Source: Betaproteobacteria bacterium (lineage in GTDB: Bacteria; Pseudomonadota; Gammaproteobacteria; Burkholderiales; Rhodocyclaceae). Taken from it: a stretch of DNA of 64,000 nt. Every line of letters begins with the position of its first letter. Within the stretch, counting starts at the first letter, position 1. A model generated the notes under the pieces. It made no database searches. It was not told the DNA's origin and worked only from the letters and a program-made list of their open reading frames with translations. The stretch spans positions 1-64,000 of the forward strand of contig JADJBM010000014.1 in assembly GCA_016703785.1 (NCBI GenBank), given 5' to 3'. Both the position numbers and the translations under genes were made by a program. Below, in pieces: positions 62,136 to 64,000 of the stretch.

Positions 62136-62549
62136 TCACCCCACTAGGCGAACGACGAACGTCGTCTCGATTGGCAACTTGGCCGCGGCCAGCGCAAAAG
62201 CCTCGCGGGCCAGCGCTTCGTCTACGCCGTCCATTTCATAAATGACCTTGCCCGGCTGAATCTCTGCGACGTAGTACTCTGGGTTGCCCTTGCCATTCCC
62301 CATTCGCACTTCAGCCGGTTTATGGGAAATCGGCTTATCCGGGAAGATCCGAATCCAGATACGTCCGCCGCGTTTGATATGGCGTGTCATGGCACGCCGG
62401 GCTGCCTCAATCTGGCGCGCTGTGATACGGCCACGGCCGATGGCCTTGAGGCCGTATTCGCCGAAGCTCACCTTGGTGCCACGCGTAGCTATGCCCTTGT
62501 TGCGGCCCTTCTGTTCCTTGCGATATTTCCTGCGTGCTGGTTGCAGCAT
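62136..62549 (-). CDS. rplP: Ribosomal protein uL16
   Basis: 137 residues. MLQPARRKYRKEQKGRNKGIATRG, KAIGRGRITARQIEAARRAMTRHIKRGG and IFPDKPISHKPAEVRMGNGKG are invariant L16 stretches. Confidence 0.98.
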   Translation of the reverse strand: MLQPARRKYRKEQKGRNKGIATRGTKVSFGEYGLKAIGRGRITARQIEAARRAMTRHIKRGGRIWIRIFPDKPISHKPAEVRMGNGKGNPEYYVAEIQPGKVIYEMDGVDEALAREAFALAAAKLPIETTFVVRLVG

Positions 62550-62554
62550 GACTA

Positions 62555-63451
62555 TTACTCCTTACCTTCCGCCTTGGGCGCGGCCGGCTTGCGCACACGT
62601 TTGGCGGGCGTCTTGGCTGGCTCGGCGGTCTCGCCAGCAGGGGCGGCTTCCGGCTTGGCTTCGGCTGACTTCATGGCAGTCTTGCGGGGCGTGCGCGGCT
62701 TGGCTACCGGCTTCGCCTCGCCCTCTCCAGCCTTGGCTACCGGACGAACCGGGGCCTTGCGTACCTTCTTCGCCGGCTCCTCGGCAGAGGCAGCTTCCGG
62801 AACAGCCGTCAGCTGTTCGTTTCGCGCCATGGTTTCGCCTTTGAACACCCAAACCTTGATTCCAATGATGCCATAGGTGGTCTTGGCTTCCGAGGTGCCG
62901 TAATCGATATCGGCACGCAAGGTATGCAACGGCACGCGGCCTTCTCGATACCATTCGCGTCGGGCAATCTCGGCCCCGTTCAAGCGGCCGGAACTCATAA
63001 TTTTGATCCCTTGGGCTCCGAGGCGCATGGCGTTCTGCATGGCGCGCTTCATGGCGCGCCGGAACATGATTCGCTTCTCGAGTTGCTGGGCGATCGAATC
63101 GGCGATCAGTTGCGCATCGGTCTCCGGTTTGCGAATTTCCTCGATATTGACGTGAACCTGAACGCCTAAAATTTTTTGCAGGCCAACTTTCAGTTGCTCG
63201 ATGTCCTCGCCCTTCTTGCCGATCACCACACCAGGACGCGCCGAATACACCGTGATACGGGCATTTTTCGCAGGGCGCTCGATGACAACGCGACCGACCG
63301 AGGCGTGTGCCAGTTTTTTCTTCAGGTATTCACGCACCTCAATATCTTCGTTGAGCATCTGCGGGAACAATTTGCTGTTGGCATACCAACGCGAGCCCCA
63401 GTTGCGCGTGACCGAAAGGCGAAAACCGGTCGGATGTATCTTCTGTCCCAT
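62555..63451 (-). CDS. rpsC: Ribosomal protein uS3 with long C-terminal extension
   Basis: 298 residues against about 210-235 in most bacteria. The N-terminal KH domain (GVVIGKKGEDIEQLKVGLQKIL) and C-terminal S3 domain (RRAMKRAMQNAMRLGAQGIKIMSSGRLNGAEIAR, GIIGIKVWVFKGE) are normal up to about residue 210. About 88 residues rich in Ala, Lys, Pro and Glu then follow, low-complexity and probably disordered on the mRNA entry side. Frame and codon use are continuous, so it looks genuine. Confidence 0.97.
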   Translation of the reverse strand: MGQKIHPTGFRLSVTRNWGSRWYANSKLFPQMLNEDIEVREYLKKKLAHASVGRVVIERPAKNARITVYSARPGVVIGKKGEDIEQLKVGLQKILGVQVHVNIEEIRKPETDAQLIADSIAQQLEKRIMFRRAMKRAMQNAMRLGAQGIKIMSSGRLNGAEIARREWYREGRVPLHTLRADIDYGTSEAKTTYGIIGIKVWVFKGETMARNEQLTAVPEAASAEEPAKKVRKAPVRPVAKAGEGEAKPVAKPRTPRKTAMKSAEAKPEAAPAGETAEPAKTPAKRVRKPAAPKAEGKE

Positions 63452-63460
63452 AGCTTTTCC

Positions 63461-63820
63461 TTACTTCCTTCCGGATTTCTTCGCCGGCGCGTCGCCGACA
63501 GTGACATAAATATGGCAGGTCGGCTTAAGAATCTTGAAGCCGCGACCTTTGGCGCGCGGCATGAAGCGCTTGAGTGTCATGCCGCGTTCGACATGGATCG
63601 TCCTGACTTGTAGCGTGTCGATGTCGGCGCCATCATTATGCTCGGCGTTAGCGATGGCCGACTCAAGCACCTTCTTGATAATCTTGGCGCCCTTCTTCGG
63701 CGAGAACGTCAGGACGTTTAGTGCCTGATCGACCGGCAGGCCGCGAATCTGGTCGGCGACAAGTCGGCCCTTCTGCGCCGAGAGGCGGACGCCACGCAAA
63801 ATCGCATTGGTTTCCATCAT
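63461..63820 (-). CDS. rplV: Ribosomal protein uL22
   Basis: 119 residues. AILRGVRLSAQKGRLVADQIRG, VLESAIANAEHNDGADIDTL, and the exit-tunnel loop MTLKRFMPRAKGRGFKILKPTCHI. Confidence 0.98.
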   Translation of the reverse strand: MMETNAILRGVRLSAQKGRLVADQIRGLPVDQALNVLTFSPKKGAKIIKKVLESAIANAEHNDGADIDTLQVRTIHVERGMTLKRFMPRAKGRGFKILKPTCHIYVTVGDAPAKKSGRK

Positions 63821-63826
63821 CTCTCC

Positions 63827-64000
63827 TTACTTCTTGACCACGGCTTTTTTCGTGCCAGCGGTATGGCCCTTGAATGTGCGCGTCAAGGCGAACTCACCGA
63901 GTTTGTGACCGACCATATTTTCCGAGATATACACCGGAATATGCTGCTTGCCGTTATGCACGGCAATGGTCAATCCGACGAAATCCGGCAGAACTGTGGA
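63827..64000 (-). CDS. rpsS: Ribosomal protein uS19 (5' end outside the window)
   Basis: The last 57 codons are present, stop TAA 63829-63827. VHNGKQHIPVYISENMVGHKLGEFALTRTFKGH is the S19 signature. The start lies beyond position 64000. Confidence 0.96.
   Translation of the reverse strand, partial: STVLPDFVGLTIAVHNGKQHIPVYISENMVGHKLGEFALTRTFKGHTAGTKKAVVKK

Overview
The window looks like a chromosomal segment of a GC-rich betaproteobacterium, most likely Rhodocyclales-like. This is inferred from the alpha-operon/spc/S10 ribosomal gene order without adk or map, ferredoxin-type sulfite reductase with 4Fe-4S APS reductase, and the overall gene style; it was not tested by phylogeny. GC is high except in the first ~870 bases, which are AT-rich and look foreign, and the ribosomal block is visibly less GC-rich than the metabolic genes.

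Layout. 1-1632: AT-rich remnants, dispersed repeats, and a decayed RelE/HTH toxin-antitoxin pair (minus strand). 1633-6243 (minus): a respiratory unit made of a CuA subunit II, a heme-copper subunit I with NO-reductase-like active-site residues, and a copper P1B ATPase; heme O synthase ctaB is divergent. 7748-10138: an OsmC peroxidase-like protein plus a lipoyl-domain/dihydrolipoamide dehydrogenase fusion. 10146-16209: a FixL/FixJ-type two-component pair divergent from a methanethiol oxidase operon (mtoX, SCO, di-heme MauG-like), then a DUF3617 protein. 16228-24318: ubiA, recG, ridA, an uncharacterised 494-residue protein, SPOR protein, DUF2802 protein, metY and bactofilin. 24636-29535: FAD dehydrogenase, ThDP enzyme, YdcF-like protein and alpha/beta hydrolase.

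29549-38737 (minus): a fatty-acid beta-oxidation cluster (fadE, thiolase, MaoC-like, FadB-like, thioesterase, enoyl-CoA hydratase) ending with a small OmpA-domain protein, headed by a TetR/PsrA-like regulator with a matching operator. 38890-44808 (plus): Atm1-type ABC exporter, a glutamate/aspartate ABC importer (gltIJKL-like) and a NYN-LOTUS protein. 44864-52742: cysB divergent from TauE-cysI-cysH-cysD-cysN (assimilatory sulfate reduction), converging on a D-cysteine desulfhydrase-like gene. 52818-64000 (minus): rplQ-rpoA-rpsD-rpsK-rpsM-rpmJ-infA-secY through rpsS, cut by the window end.

The sulfur genes form a theme: methanethiol oxidation yields sulfide (plus formaldehyde and peroxide), metY can use sulfide or methanethiol, and cys genes supply sulfide. 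At least eight genes carry single-base frameshifts, several in homopolymers or GC-dinucleotide runs and several in housekeeping genes, which points to residual assembly indels rather than biology. No tRNA, rRNA, CRISPR array, insertion sequence or prophage gene was recognised.
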